Numbered from the stretch's first letter, positions 18,255 to 30,046 are shown. The stretch is 64,000 nucleotides of DNA from Poriferisodalis sp026713105 (GCA_965115995.1 OZ220472.1:1488001-1552000), one strand, 5' to 3'. The notes: generated by a model not told the origin, from the sequence alone. Made by a program: numbers and translations.

Positions 18255-18971
18255 ATGAGCGCAAGCAACGGCACCAAGTACACCGGCCCGACCGAGGTCG
18301 ACTTCCACTTCGACGTGATGTGCCCGTGGGCATACCAGACCTCCCTGTGGATGCGGGACGTGCGCGATCAACTGGATTTGCAGGTCAACTGGAAGTTCTT
18401 CAGTCTCGAAGAGGTGAACCTGCGCGAGGGCAAGAAGCATCCGTGGGAGCGCGACTGGAGCTACGGCTGGTCGATGATGCGCATCGGCGCGATCCTGCGG
18501 CGCGAGTCGATGGACCTGCTCGACAAGTGGTACGCGGCGTCGGGCAGGGCTCTGCATGTCGACGGCAACCGCCCCCACAATCCCGATGTAGCTCGGCACC
18601 TGTTGACCGAGATCGGCGCTGATCCGGCGATTGTCGATGTCTCCATCGAGGACGAGACCACCCACGACGAGATCAAGGCCGAGCACCAGCGGGTCATCGA
18701 CTCGGGCGGCTTCGGGGTGCCGACCCTGTACTTCGGCGACACTGCGATCTTCGGACCGGTCCTGCTCGATCCGCCGACCGGCGAAGCTGCGCTGCGCATG
18801 TGGGATCTGGTCCTCGGTTGGCTGGAATTCCCGCACCTGTACGAGATCCAGCACATGCCTCGCGACGAGAAGAAGATCTTCGACACGTTCCGGCCGTATC
18901 TCGAGGCACGCGACTGGGTCAGCATCAACCGCGGCAAAGAAGTCGGCATGGAACCGCAGGCAGCCGATTGA
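18255..18971 (+). CDS. DsbA/GST-kappa-fold oxidoreductase-like protein with an altered active site
   Basis: This 238-residue protein starts with VDFHFDVMCPWAYQTS, the thioredoxin-fold position where DsbA/FrnE relatives and actinobacterial mycothiol-dependent nitroreductases have C-P-W-C. Here the motif is C-P-W-A, so the resolving cysteine is missing. GFGVPTLYFGD later supplies the conserved cis-proline region. A monothiol, mycothiol-linked mechanism or isomerase-like activity (HCCA-isomerase relatives have a single Cys or Ser) is possible. ATG 18255 has a GGGAGA ribosome-binding site upstream. No signal peptide is visible, so it is cytoplasmic. Confidence 0.75.
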   Translation: MSASNGTKYTGPTEVDFHFDVMCPWAYQTSLWMRDVRDQLDLQVNWKFFSLEEVNLREGKKHPWERDWSYGWSMMRIGAILRRESMDLLDKWYAASGRALHVDGNRPHNPDVARHLLTEIGADPAIVDVSIEDETTHDEIKAEHQRVIDSGGFGVPTLYFGDTAIFGPVLLDPPTGEAALRMWDLVLGWLEFPHLYEIQHMPRDEKKIFDTFRPYLEARDWVSINRGKEVGMEPQAAD

Positions 18972-19019
18972 CCTGAGCCCCTCGTCGCTGGACAGATTCT
19001 GCGCGTCCGGCTTGCGCCC

Positions 19020-19433
19020 TCAGGTCTCCGCGGGCTTGTCGCCGTCGGTCCCGAGCAGGCCCCCTGCTGCAGCAAGCGCCCCGGCCATGGCCACGGCGCG
19101 CTGGTACACAGCTTCGAAATAGTGCTCCGCGACAGTCTCGCGACCCGCGAGCGGTGGCTTGCCCAGCGACCGCACGGTCGAGGTCGGATCCGTCGTGACC
19201 GAGATCGGACGGGTCTCGGTGAGGATGTCGGGCGGCGTCGCCGGTACGACGTTGGCGTTGGTCGCCGCCGATGCGACTGAACCCCCAACGACATCGGCCT
19301 GTTCCGACGGTGCCGCCGAGACGGCCGTGCCATGCCAGAACGCTCCGCTCGCCTCAGCGGCCTGGCGCTGTTGGACCTCGGCGCCGTCGATGCGGCGAGT
19401 GCGCGAGGTCTTGCGCCGGCGCCGATTGCTCAT
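19020..19433 (-). CDS. Hypothetical protein coupled to the SNF2 helicase
   Basis: This 137-residue product begins with a strongly basic patch (SNRRRRKTSRTRR), then a Gln/Ala-rich and low-complexity Thr/Pro/Ser middle, then a predicted helix (ETVAEHYFEAVYQRAVAMAGALAAAGG). No family is recognised. Its ATG (19433) overlaps the TGA of the SNF2 gene, so it is translationally coupled to it. In many actinobacteria the SNF2 gene is followed by a SWIM zinc-finger protein; this protein has no such Cys/His pattern. Confidence 0.6.
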   Translation of the reverse strand: MSNRRRRKTSRTRRIDGAEVQQRQAAEASGAFWHGTAVSAAPSEQADVVGGSVASAATNANVVPATPPDILTETRPISVTTDPTSTVRSLGKPPLAGRETVAEHYFEAVYQRAVAMAGALAAAGGLLGTDGDKPAET

Positions 19434-22400
19434 GATCCGCCCCCTCCGACGAGTGCCAGGCTCGCCGGCTCCGGTGCGCCGGAGTCGATTCCTTCGGAGT
19501 CGTCGGCAAGGAGCGCATCGGAGTCGATGCCCAAGGCGTGCCGCAGTTCCTCGGCGTTGAGGTCGCCGATGGAGCTCGACTTCGGCAGCACCATGTCCGC
19601 GATGCGCCGCTTGCCTGCGACGACTTCTTCCACCCGTTCGTCGACGGTGCCCGGACAGACGAGGCGGTGGCAGATGACGGTGCGTGTCTGGCCGATGCGC
19701 CAAGCCCGGTCACGGGCCTGGTCTTCGACTGCAGGGTTCCACCAACGGTCGTAGAGCACTACATGGCTCGCGGCAGTCAGGTTCAGACCCGTGCCTCCCG
19801 CCTTGAGCGACAGCACCATCGCCCCAGGCCCATCCCCGGTCTGGAAACGGTGCACCATCCGATCACGCGCAGAACGGCCCAGTCCGCCGTGATAGCAGTC
19901 GATCTGGTATCCGGTCTCTCGGGTGAGATGGGTGGCCAGGCGCTCACCCCAGGTGGCAAAGTGCGTGAACACCAGCGCCCGCTCCCCCGCCGCGAACACC
20001 GCCTCGAGGATCTCGTGCAGCCGCTCGAGCTTGCCGCTCCGCCCCTCGATCTCGTCGTCGATGTCGTCGGGGCGATAGTTGAGCGGGTGATTGCAGATCT
20101 GCTTGAGGGCAGTGATCGCTGCGAGGACAGCGCCCTTGCGCTTCTCACCCGCTTGCTCGCTCTGTGCGGTGTCCACGATGAGCTGGTCGAGCACGGCCTG
20201 GTACAGGCCGATCTGCTCGGGCGTCATGGCGCAGTGCGCGATCTCGTCGATGCGGTCGGGCAGCTCGGCGGCAATCTGCGGCTCAGCCTTGGTGCGGCGG
20301 AACACCAGCACGCCGTTGAGCGCACGCAGGGCCGATTCGGCGGCGCCGCGTGCATCGCCGGGACGCTGCAGCTGCGCGATAAACGGTGCGCGCGCGCCCA
20401 CCAGGTCGGGATTGCAGAAGTCCATGATCGCCCACAGGTCGCCGAGCCCGTTCTCGATCGGGGTGCCGGTCAGGGCGACCCGGATCCGGGCAGACAGCCG
20501 GCGAAGCTGCTTGGCGGTCTCACTGGTGTGGTTCTTGATGACCTGCGCCTCGTCGACCACGATCCGGTCCCAGGTCACCTCCGACAGCGCTTCGATGTCG
20601 CGCACGGCAGTGCCGTAGGTGGTGATCACCACGTCGATCTGCCCGTCGGCGTCTGCACCAGTGCCCTCACGCAGTGCTCGCACGAGCTCTGCGGGTTCGC
20701 GCCGGGAAGGACCGTGATGGATGATGGCCGACAGCCCAGGTGTGAAGCGCGCCGTCTCGGACGCCCAGTTGCCCACCACGGCCGGCGGCGCGATCACCAG
20801 GGCGGGGGCTTGCCGCCGATCTGCGGCGATGCGAGCGAGCACCGTGGGGGTCTTCCCCAGGCCCATGTCCAAGGCGAGGCAGCCGCCGAGCCCGGCTCCG
20901 TCGAGGAACTCCAGCCACGCCACGGCTTCGGCCTGGTAGTTGCGCAGCTCGCCGACGAAGCCAGCTGGCGCCGAACGCGGCGCAGAGGAGATGTCCGACG
21001 CAGAGCGCAGCAGGTCGGCTGCCCAACCACTGCCCGAGATGGTGATGCCGCCGCGCACCGATGGGCCCTCGAGCCCCAGCACCTGGCGCAGCATCTGCGA
21101 ACCAGTGAGCTTGGTGACCTCTGCACGCTCGGCAAGTGCTGCGGCCGCTTCGGCGAGGTCTGCGTGATCCAGTGCGATCCACTGGCCCCGGTCGCGCACG
21201 AGCGGCCGCGCTTGTGAGGCCAGTTCCTGGATCTCCTCCGCAGTGAGCTCCACATCGCCGAAGACCGCTGTCCAGCTCACCGCGGTGAGCTGCTGCGCGC
21301 CAAGTGCACTGTCGGCATCCTCGGTCGCGGTGAGCCGCAGCGAGGGGGCCGGGCGATCCCGGGAGAGGTTCGGCACCTCAACCTTGAAGCCCGCCGATTG
21401 CAGCGCCGGCCCGATGACCGACATCAGCTCCCATGCCTCGTCCTGGCTCAGCACCACCTCGCCGCGCCGCTTGCCGCCGGGGCGCATCAGCACCGGCAGC
21501 AGCCGCTCGAGGCGAGTGAGCTGATCACGCACCTCGGTGCGGTGCGAGCTGACGCCGCTCACCATCGCCACCTCGACGGGCTCGGTCACGCCTTCGGGGT
21601 TGAGGGCGAGCACCTCCATGTGCCAGGCCCCGGCGTCGTCGGGCTCGTCGAGCCGCACCACCAGCGACTGGCGGGCGGCGGTAGTCACCGGCCGCGCCCA
21701 CAGCTCGATGCGACGGGCCAGATCCGAACCCTGGGTCGCCGACCCGACGAAACGGGTGCCGTCGAGGTACGCGAGGAAGGCCTCTGCCATTTCCGCCCGG
21801 CTCCGGGGCTCGGGCGAGGCGGCAGGCACGTCGAGCCGTTTCGCGGCGCTGGTCACGATGGCGTCGACCATTCCCGACAGGGCCGACTGCACCGTCGTGC
21901 GAGATTCTGCTTTGGGTTCGGGCGCGGCGACCGCACCGGGCAGGCACTCAATGAGGCCAGCCAGCCGGTCGGCGGGAGGTGAGGCCGGCTGCCACTGGAC
22001 CGAGAATTCCGCCGTGTCAGGCCGCTTGCGATTGCGACGCTTGCGAACACGGTGCAGGCGCGGCACGGTGCGGCCCCCTGCTACGAGCTCCACCGCCGTG
22101 CGCGCTGCAGTTCGAAGCCACAGCGCGCTGACGCCGAGCAGGCGCTCGTCGTTTGCGCCTTGCGCGGCGCTGTCGAGCTGCTCGTTGCCGTGCAGCGACT
22201 CGTCGTCGGTCCGCACACCGTTGCCGGCAGCGACCTCCGCAGACGTCGGGGCTGCATCGGCCGTTTCGCCCGTTTCGCCCGTTTCGCCCGGGCGGCCTGC
22301 GACGGGCCCATCGAGGCCGACCAGCCATCCCAAGACGTCGCCGACGTCAGCCACGAGCGCTTCCGCGCTGATGCCGCCGGGCAGCTTGATGTTCGGGTGA

Positions 22401-23014
22401 GGGCGCCAGACGCTGTCGGGTGCGCCGGTGGCCACGAGGCGGTCCATGACTCGATCAGTGGGGTCGGGTTCGGTACCGGCCCCTGCGGCCCAGGCGATGA
22501 TCCGTCCTGGCTGCCATGACAGCTGCAGTGCAGCGGGTTCCCGAACCGGCCCTGCGGCGGAAGCATCGGCGGTTGCGGGACCCGATGCTGGATCCTCCGG
22601 CGACTCGCTTGCGTCGAGACCGGTCAGGCGTTCATAGGCCGCGGCGAGTTCGGAGAAATCGGTCTCAAAATCTCGCACCACCTGTCGCCGGACCGGCCGC
22701 GGCAGCCGGCGAGCTTCCGATACGGAGGCCTCGGTCTGGTCGAGCAAGTCCAGCAGGACTCGTTCCCATCGCAGCGAATCCGAGGAGAGGGTGGCGATCT
22801 CGGCCTGGGCCGCTGTGCCTTGCGCCTCCGCCCAGACGAGACGGGCGATCTGGGACCAGCGCATCGACGCAAGCGCAGATCGCGCGTCGCCGTTGGACTG
22901 CTCTGCAGATCCGTTGACGTCACCGTTGGAGGCGACACCGGGTGCAGGCGCGAAGTCCTCAAGCGCTGGCGCGCCGTGGTGCGGAACCGGAGAAAGTGAG
23001 TCGTCGTCGCTCAT
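19430..23014 (-). CDS. SNF2/HelZ-type DEAD-like helicase
   Basis: This is a 1194-residue superfamily 2 ATPase. The first 600 residues match the layout of the bacterial SNF2-associated region. The motor begins at ELRNYQAEAVAWLEFL (motif Q-like), with Walker A DMGLGKT, a DEAQ box in IVVDEAQVIKN, LTGTPIENGLGDLW (motif III), FTHFATWGERL and the C-terminal YDRWWNPAVEDQARDRAWRIGQ (motif VI). It probably remodels protein-DNA or RNA-polymerase complexes, like M. tuberculosis HelZ (Rv2101); this role is inferred from the family. A 9-base triplet repeat (about 22262-22288) encodes a Gly-Glu-Thr run in the linker. ATG 23014 starts the first well-formed segment; the frame is open to 23158 and a start at 23074 is also possible. 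Confidence 0.88.
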   Translation of the reverse strand: MSDDDSLSPVPHHGAPALEDFAPAPGVASNGDVNGSAEQSNGDARSALASMRWSQIARLVWAEAQGTAAQAEIATLSSDSLRWERVLLDLLDQTEASVSEARRLPRPVRRQVVRDFETDFSELAAAYERLTGLDASESPEDPASGPATADASAAGPVREPAALQLSWQPGRIIAWAAGAGTEPDPTDRVMDRLVATGAPDSVWRPHPNIKLPGGISAEALVADVGDVLGWLVGLDGPVAGRPGETGETGETADAAPTSAEVAAGNGVRTDDESLHGNEQLDSAAQGANDERLLGVSALWLRTAARTAVELVAGGRTVPRLHRVRKRRNRKRPDTAEFSVQWQPASPPADRLAGLIECLPGAVAAPEPKAESRTTVQSALSGMVDAIVTSAAKRLDVPAASPEPRSRAEMAEAFLAYLDGTRFVGSATQGSDLARRIELWARPVTTAARQSLVVRLDEPDDAGAWHMEVLALNPEGVTEPVEVAMVSGVSSHRTEVRDQLTRLERLLPVLMRPGGKRRGEVVLSQDEAWELMSVIGPALQSAGFKVEVPNLSRDRPAPSLRLTATEDADSALGAQQLTAVSWTAVFGDVELTAEEIQELASQARPLVRDRGQWIALDHADLAEAAAALAERAEVTKLTGSQMLRQVLGLEGPSVRGGITISGSGWAADLLRSASDISSAPRSAPAGFVGELRNYQAEAVAWLEFLDGAGLGGCLALDMGLGKTPTVLARIAADRRQAPALVIAPPAVVGNWASETARFTPGLSAIIHHGPSRREPAELVRALREGTGADADGQIDVVITTYGTAVRDIEALSEVTWDRIVVDEAQVIKNHTSETAKQLRRLSARIRVALTGTPIENGLGDLWAIMDFCNPDLVGARAPFIAQLQRPGDARGAAESALRALNGVLVFRRTKAEPQIAAELPDRIDEIAHCAMTPEQIGLYQAVLDQLIVDTAQSEQAGEKRKGAVLAAITALKQICNHPLNYRPDDIDDEIEGRSGKLERLHEILEAVFAAGERALVFTHFATWGERLATHLTRETGYQIDCYHGGLGRSARDRMVHRFQTGDGPGAMVLSLKAGGTGLNLTAASHVVLYDRWWNPAVEDQARDRAWRIGQTRTVICHRLVCPGTVDERVEEVVAGKRRIADMVLPKSSSIGDLNAEELRHALGIDSDALLADDSEGIDSGAPEPASLALVGGGGS

Positions 23015-23312
23015 CAAGTCATGAGGGGGCCGGCAGGTGCACTGCGGCGCCCGTTCGGGCTGCGCGAGGGGCATGACCCGAACCGTCGATGCAGGACCTG
23101 CTGCGGACACAGTCACCAAGTTCGGCGCTGTGACCCCGGTCCGCCGCCGAGCCTGCACGTCCGCGACACGGTCGCCGGTGTGCAGTCATCGGTTACGCCG
23201 GCTGAGGGTACTGGAGCCGCAGCACATCGCAACGCATGTGCCGGCACCGCACCGGAGCGGCCTCGGGGGGAGGTCGCACCATGTGAACGGCTGCCCGCTT
23301 ACCCTGCGTCGA
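23015..23312. other. Divergent intergenic region between SNF2 and proS
   Basis: These 298 bases separate two divergent genes. Both flanking frames stay open through parts of it, but composition, the lack of ribosome-binding sites and the missing family sequence argue against extending either gene. I see no RNA gene, clear promoter hexamers or repeat here. Confidence 0.4.
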
Positions 23313-25025
23313 ATGCGATGGTCTGATTCGTTCATCCCGACGTTGCGCGACGCACCTGCGGACGCCACCGCAGCGAGCCACCAACTGCTCGTGCGTGCCG
23401 GATTCATCCGCCAGCTGCACTCCGGGCACTACAGCTTGTTGCCGCTCGGTCTGCGGGTGCACAACAAGGTGGCCGACATCGTGCGCGCAGAGATGGACGC
23501 CATCGGTGCGCAAGAATTCCTGCTGCCTGCCATGCACCCCGGCGACCTGTGGCGCCGCAGCGGGCGCTGGGGTGTCATGGGATCGGAGATGTTTCGCCTG
23601 CGCGATCGCAACGACACCGACGTCGTGCTGGGCATGACGCACGAGGAGGTCTTTGCGACGCTTGCGGCGGAGATGAGCTCGTATCGAGAACTGCCTCAGA
23701 CCTGGTACCAGATCCAGACGAAGTTCCGTGACGAGCCGCGCCCGCGCAGCGGCCTGCTGCGCGTACGCGAGTTCATGATGAAGGACTCGTACAGCTTCGA
23801 CATGGACGAAGCCGGTCTCGAAATTTCATTCGAGGCGCACCGTGAGGCCTACCACAAGGTCTTCGAACGACTCGACCTCGAGGTCATGGCCGTGCAGGCC
23901 TCCTCGGGCGCCATGGGCGGCGATGCCAGCGTCGAGTTCATGGTGGCGTCGCCTGTTGGCGAGGACGACGTGGCTCGATGCAGCCGCTGCGGGTACCGAG
24001 CGAACATCGAGCGCGCCCGCGCAGCAGTGCCGTCCCTCGACGACCCGCCCGCCGGCGACGCGCCTGAGCGTTTCGCGACGCCGGGCATCCGCACCATCGA
24101 GGCGCTGGTCTCCTTCGAGGGAGGTGCGCCGGCCGACCGGCAGATCAAGACGATGGTGATGGTCCTCGACGATCAACTCACGCTCGTGGTCCTGCGGGGC
24201 GATCACCAACTCAATCTGCAGAAGCTGGCCGACTGCAGCGGCGCGATCGACGTGCGACCCGCCACTGCCGCCGAGACACTCGCAGAGCTCGGCGCCAACC
24301 CCGGCAGTCTCGGCGCGGTCGGCATCGACCACCTGCCGATCTACGCGGATGAGGCCTTGCGAGGCCGCAGATCCATGACAACCGGCGCCAATGCCGACGA
24401 CTGGCACGTGCGCGGTGTGGATGTGGAGCGCGACATCATCGACCCTCGCTGGGCCGACCTGCGCGAGGTCGCTGCGGGCGAAGCCTGCGTCGATTGCGGC
24501 AACCCGCTGGAGATCGTGCGGTGCATCGAAGCGGGCCACATCTTCAAGCTGGGCCGCACCTACTGCGAAGCGATGGGGGTGTCCGTGCTCGATGACAACG
24601 GTGTCGCTCAGATCCCGATCATGGGAAGCTACGGCATCGGCATCGGACGAGCCATGGCAGCCGTGGCCGAGACCCATCACGACGAGCGAGGCCTGTGCTG
24701 GCCTGTCGCTGTCGCCCCGTTCGAGGTGGTGATCACCGTTCTGGATGCTTCAGATGAGGCGCAGTCGGCGGCCGGCGAGGAACTCCGGAGCGGGCTGGCA
24801 GCTCTCGGCGTCGACTGCCTATACGACGATCGGCCGCTGCGGCCGGGGGTGAAGCTTGCCGACGCGGAACTCGTGGGCGTCCCTTACCGGGTCACGGTCG
24901 GTGCTCGCAGCCTGGCGCAAGGCAACGTGGAACTCATGCAGCGCTCGACCCGCGAGACACGCCTGGTTTCGGTGAACGAGGCGGCGGCCGTGACAGCCGC
25001 AGAGGTCAACGCCAATCGCCGCTGA
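23313..25025 (+). CDS. proS: Prolyl-tRNA synthetase (bacterial type)
   Basis: This 570-residue class II aminoacyl-tRNA synthetase charges tRNA-Pro. Motif 2 lies around TKFRDEPRPRSGLLRVREFMMKDSYSFD. The INS editing domain (about residues 230-380), which removes mischarged Ala, is inserted between motifs 2 and 3, as in long bacterial ProS. Motif 3 is in GSYGIGIGRAMAA. The C-terminal anticodon-binding domain ends near ASQ-like SLAQGNVELMQR. ATG 23313 fits the family N-terminus (RWSDSFIPTLRDAP); no strong ribosome-binding site is visible. It appears to be monocistronic, because a control region follows it. Confidence 0.95.
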   Translation: MRWSDSFIPTLRDAPADATAASHQLLVRAGFIRQLHSGHYSLLPLGLRVHNKVADIVRAEMDAIGAQEFLLPAMHPGDLWRRSGRWGVMGSEMFRLRDRNDTDVVLGMTHEEVFATLAAEMSSYRELPQTWYQIQTKFRDEPRPRSGLLRVREFMMKDSYSFDMDEAGLEISFEAHREAYHKVFERLDLEVMAVQASSGAMGGDASVEFMVASPVGEDDVARCSRCGYRANIERARAAVPSLDDPPAGDAPERFATPGIRTIEALVSFEGGAPADRQIKTMVMVLDDQLTLVVLRGDHQLNLQKLADCSGAIDVRPATAAETLAELGANPGSLGAVGIDHLPIYADEALRGRRSMTTGANADDWHVRGVDVERDIIDPRWADLREVAAGEACVDCGNPLEIVRCIEAGHIFKLGRTYCEAMGVSVLDDNGVAQIPIMGSYGIGIGRAMAAVAETHHDERGLCWPVAVAPFEVVITVLDASDEAQSAAGEELRSGLAALGVDCLYDDRPLRPGVKLADAELVGVPYRVTVGARSLAQGNVELMQRSTRETRLVSVNEAAAVTAAEVNANRR

Positions 25026-25123
25026 AATCCGCCGGTGAACATCATCATGTGGCCTCGAATCGATGCCGAATTCATGCCTTCGCATGTCCACGTTCTGGCA
25101 TGGTTCGTGGTACCGTACTGCTG

Positions 25124-25156
25124 TACCGTTCTGCGGCACAGTTCCACTATGCGGAA
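25124..25156. promoter_or_regulatory. Tandem 15-bp operators upstream of the corrinoid/MttB operon
   Basis: Site A (25124-25138) reads TACCGTTCTGCGGCA and site B (25142-25156) reads TTCCACTATGCGGAA, separated by CAG and followed by CAGCAAC. Site B is a near-perfect palindrome of the type TTCC-N7-GGAA. The same two-site layout with an 18-bp offset occurs at 38870-38902 and 44273-44305. These are likely sites for the IclR-family protein encoded at 38948-39712. The leader from site B to the first gene is 135 bases; I found no riboswitch in it. Confidence 0.75.
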
Positions 25157-25291
25157 CAGCAACTTGGCAATTTGACTCAGTAAAGCAACTGAGTGGAATG
25201 GCCCAGCCGCAGGACGCCACGCTGAATCTTGGACAGCCGACCGGGACGGGGGTGCCCGGCAAGCGTCATGACAATGGCGAGGGGGCAACCC

Positions 25292-26014
25292 ATGGCCGAT
25301 GCGGCAACCGTCGACAGCGCCGATGCTGAAGAGGAGATCGACCTCTCAGCCCTCGACGATGACGACCTCATCGCCCAGATGCACGACGATCTCTACGACG
25401 GGCTCGGACCCGAGATCGTGGAAGGCACTGAGCTGTTGCTCGGACGCGGTTGGGGGGCCGACAGGGTCCTCAATGAGGCGTTGGTCGAAGCCATGCGCAT
25501 TGTCGGCATCGATTTTCGCGACGGGATCCTGTTCGTTCCCGAAGTGCTGCTGGCGGCCAACGCCATGAAAGCCGGCATGGCGATTCTGCGTCCCCTGCTG
25601 GCGGAAACCGGGGCCGAACCGATCGGCAAGATCGTGATCGGCACCGTGAAAGGCGACATCCACGACATCGGCAAGAACCTGGTGGGGATGATGCTCGAAG
25701 GGGCCGGCTTCGAGGTCGTGGATCTGGGGATCAACACCGACGTCGACGAGTTCCTCGGTGCGCTGGCCGAGCATCGGCCCGACATCTTGGGCATGTCGGC
25801 GTTGCTGACCACCACCATGCCCTACATGAAGGTTGTCGTGGACACGCTCATCGAGCAGGGCCTGCGAGAGGACTATCTGGTTATCGTCGGTGGGGCCCCG
25901 CTAAACCAGGAATTCGGCGAGGCCGTCGGTGCCGACGCGTACTGCCGCGATGCTGCGGTCGCAGCCGAGACAGCAACCGACCTCATCAAGGCCCGGCGTG
26001 CCGCCGCAGCGTGA
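25292..26014 (+). CDS. Corrinoid (B12-binding) methyl-carrier protein
   Basis: This 240-residue protein follows the MtbC/MttC pattern. An N-terminal helical cap domain (about residues 25-105, with LLLGRGWGADRVLNEALVEAM) is followed by the cobalamin-binding domain with GDIHDIGKNL, the D-x-H-x2-G motif at 122-127 that gives the lower axial histidine (His124). GMSALLTTTMPYM and IVGGAPLNQEF complete the B12 site. It shuttles a methyl group between the MttB-type enzyme and the methyl-H4folate enzyme encoded downstream. ATG 25292 is preferred over upstream starts because GAGGGGG lies six bases before it. It is the first gene of a five-gene unit preceded by the tandem operators. Confidence 0.92.
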   Translation: MADAATVDSADAEEEIDLSALDDDDLIAQMHDDLYDGLGPEIVEGTELLLGRGWGADRVLNEALVEAMRIVGIDFRDGILFVPEVLLAANAMKAGMAILRPLLAETGAEPIGKIVIGTVKGDIHDIGKNLVGMMLEGAGFEVVDLGINTDVDEFLGALAEHRPDILGMSALLTTTMPYMKVVVDTLIEQGLREDYLVIVGGAPLNQEFGEAVGADAYCRDAAVAAETATDLIKARRAAAA

Positions 26015-26029
26015 GATGAGCGTGAGATG
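26008..26029. repeat. Perfect 11-bp tandem duplication across a stop/start junction
   Basis: The unit AGCGTGAGATG occurs at 26008-26018 and 26019-26029. The first copy holds the corrinoid-protein stop (TGA 26012-26014), and the second ends with the ATG (26027) of the DUF1638 gene. Before duplication the two genes would have been joined by a much tighter stop-start junction. Confidence 0.95.
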
Positions 26030-26890
26030 ACATCCACCTCGGAAACGGCATCGAGCGTTGACTCGAGCACTCCCCGGCGCCGGCGCTCGCGTGCCCGCCG
26101 GGTTGCCGAGGCCGCTCGCGCCCAAGCGTCGGCGCGGCCCGTGGGCCGCCCGGATGCGAGCCCCGGCGCGGTTGGCCCGTCGCGCGGTGTGCTGGTGCTG
26201 GGCTGCGGCGCCTTGGCCAATGAGCTGAAGGCACTGGTGAAGGGCGCCAGCGACGGCGAAGGCCGGGGCATCGACATCGAATGCCTTCCCGCCAAGCTCC
26301 ACAATCGGCCGGCGTACATCGCGGGCGAGGTCCGCGCCCGGCTGGACCGGCTGTCCCAGCAAGGTCGCACCTACGAGCGGATCCTGCTCGGCTACGGCGA
26401 TTGCGGCAGCGCCGGCGCAATCGACGTCCTGTGCGCTGAATTCGAACGGGCCCACGCAGCAGGCAACGGTCCGGCCATGACCCGCGTACCCGGCGCGCAC
26501 TGCTATGAGTTCTTCGCCGGGGCGGCCGACTTCGCCCGGCTCAGCGACGACGAGCCGGCCACGTTCTACCTCACCGACTACCTGGCCCGTCACTTCGACC
26601 TGCTGGTGTGGAACGGCCTCGGCATCGCCGACCATCCCGAGTTGGCCGAGATGTACTTCGGCAACTACCGGCGTGTCGTGCTGTTGACCCAGACCGGCGA
26701 CGACACCGAACGCGCCCGGGTGGAAGCCTGTGCCCGAGCCGGGGCCGAACGGCTCGGCCTGCCGCTGGAGGTCGTCCGCACTGGCTACGGGGAGCTGGCC
26801 GATGCAGTCACCTCGGTGAGCCTCAAACCGCCGGCGCGCCCGTCGACGGCGCCAGCCGGCGGCGGCGCGATGCAGCGGACCGCGTCGTGA
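26027..26890 (+). CDS. DUF1638-family protein
   Basis: This 287-residue protein has a basic Ala/Arg/Ser-rich lead (about 50 residues) and then VLVLGCGALANELKAL, the start of DUF1638. ILLGYGDCGSAGAIDVLC, RVPGAHCYEFFAG and the late LLTQTGDD match the family order. DUF1638 proteins occur beside corrinoid methyltransferases in methanogens and other bacteria, but their function is not established; conserved Cys and His residues suggest a metal or cofactor role. It lies between the corrinoid-protein and methyltransferase genes and overlaps the latter (GTGA), which supports a role in the same pathway. Confidence 0.8.
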   Translation: MTSTSETASSVDSSTPRRRRSRARRVAEAARAQASARPVGRPDASPGAVGPSRGVLVLGCGALANELKALVKGASDGEGRGIDIECLPAKLHNRPAYIAGEVRARLDRLSQQGRTYERILLGYGDCGSAGAIDVLCAEFERAHAAGNGPAMTRVPGAHCYEFFAGAADFARLSDDEPATFYLTDYLARHFDLLVWNGLGIADHPELAEMYFGNYRRVVLLTQTGDDTERARVEACARAGAERLGLPLEVVRTGYGELADAVTSVSLKPPARPSTAPAGGGAMQRTAS

Positions 26891-27816
26891 CTGACACCGT
26901 CATCAGCTCCGCGACGCGCGAGGCCGTCATCGGCTTCGACCGTCCTTTCGTCATGATCGGCGAGCGCATCAATCCGACGGGCCGCAAGATGCTCGCAGAG
27001 GAGATGCGTTCGGGCGACTTCAGCCGGGTGGAGGCCGATGCGCTCGCCCAGGTCGCCGCCGGTGCGCACATGCTCGATGTCAATGCCGGCGTACCGCTCG
27101 CTGACGAGCCGGCCATGCTCGCGACCGCAATCAAGCTCGTCCAGTCGGTCACCGACGTCCCGCTCAGCATCGACTCCTCGGTGATCGAGGCGCTGGAGGC
27201 CGGCGTCGACGCATACGTCGGCAAGCCGCTCATCAACTCGGTGACCGGCGAGCTCGAAGTCATGGAACGCATCCTGCCGCTGGTTGCCCGTGCCGGGGCA
27301 GCCGTTGTCGCGATCTCCAACGACGAGACGGGCATCAGCGAAGACCCCGACGTGCGCTTCGAGGTGGCACGACGCATCGTCAACACGGCGGCTGACTACG
27401 GGATCCCCCGTCACGACGTGGTGGTGGATCCCCTCGTGATGCCGATCGGAGCCATGGCGACTGCCGGGCGACAGGTGTTCCAGCTTGTGCGGCGCCTGCG
27501 TGACGAGCTTGGCGTGAACACCACGTGCGGCGCCTCGAACGTGAGTTTTGGCCTGCCCAACCGCAACGTGATCACCGGCACGTTTCTGGCGATGGCGATC
27601 GGCGCAGGCTTGACCTCGGCCATCATGAACCCACTCCACGCCGACGTGAAGGCAGCCGTCATGGCCGGCGACGTCCTGGCGGGCAACGACCAGAACTGCG
27701 CCGCGTGGATCTCTGAACACCGCGACCGCGCCAGCGTGGGCGCGAACGGTGCCGCCGGCGGAGCGGCGGGCGATCGGCCCCGGCGGCGGGGCGGACGTCG
27801 CGCTCGCACCGGCTGA
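26887..27816 (+). CDS. Methyl-tetrahydrofolate:corrinoid methyltransferase (MtgA/AcsE-like)
   Basis: This 309-residue pterin-binding TIM-barrel protein has FVMIGERINPTGRKML at the start (the MetH/AcsE folate-domain motif), HMLDVNAGVPLADE, PLSIDSSVIEALEAG (the pterin-binding region), KPLINSVTGE and GASNVSFGLPNR. It would move the methyl group from the corrinoid protein to tetrahydrofolate, or the reverse. No MetH-type homocysteine domain is present. The C-terminus has a short Arg/Gly-rich tail (GDRPRRRGGRRART). GTG 26887 overlaps the stop of the DUF1638 gene. Its position in the unit favours the demethylation direction, producing 5-methyl-H4folate. Confidence 0.88.
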   Translation: MTDTVISSATREAVIGFDRPFVMIGERINPTGRKMLAEEMRSGDFSRVEADALAQVAAGAHMLDVNAGVPLADEPAMLATAIKLVQSVTDVPLSIDSSVIEALEAGVDAYVGKPLINSVTGELEVMERILPLVARAGAAVVAISNDETGISEDPDVRFEVARRIVNTAADYGIPRHDVVVDPLVMPIGAMATAGRQVFQLVRRLRDELGVNTTCGASNVSFGLPNRNVITGTFLAMAIGAGLTSAIMNPLHADVKAAVMAGDVLAGNDQNCAAWISEHRDRASVGANGAAGGAAGDRPRRRGGRRARTG

Positions 27817-27826
27817 CGGAGCCCCG

Positions 27827-30046
<2,220 letters not shown>

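Noticed and set aside
25026..25291. Cobalamin riboswitch before the corrinoid operon
   Set aside because: I could not find the B12-box pattern; only the tandem operators and a plain leader are visible.
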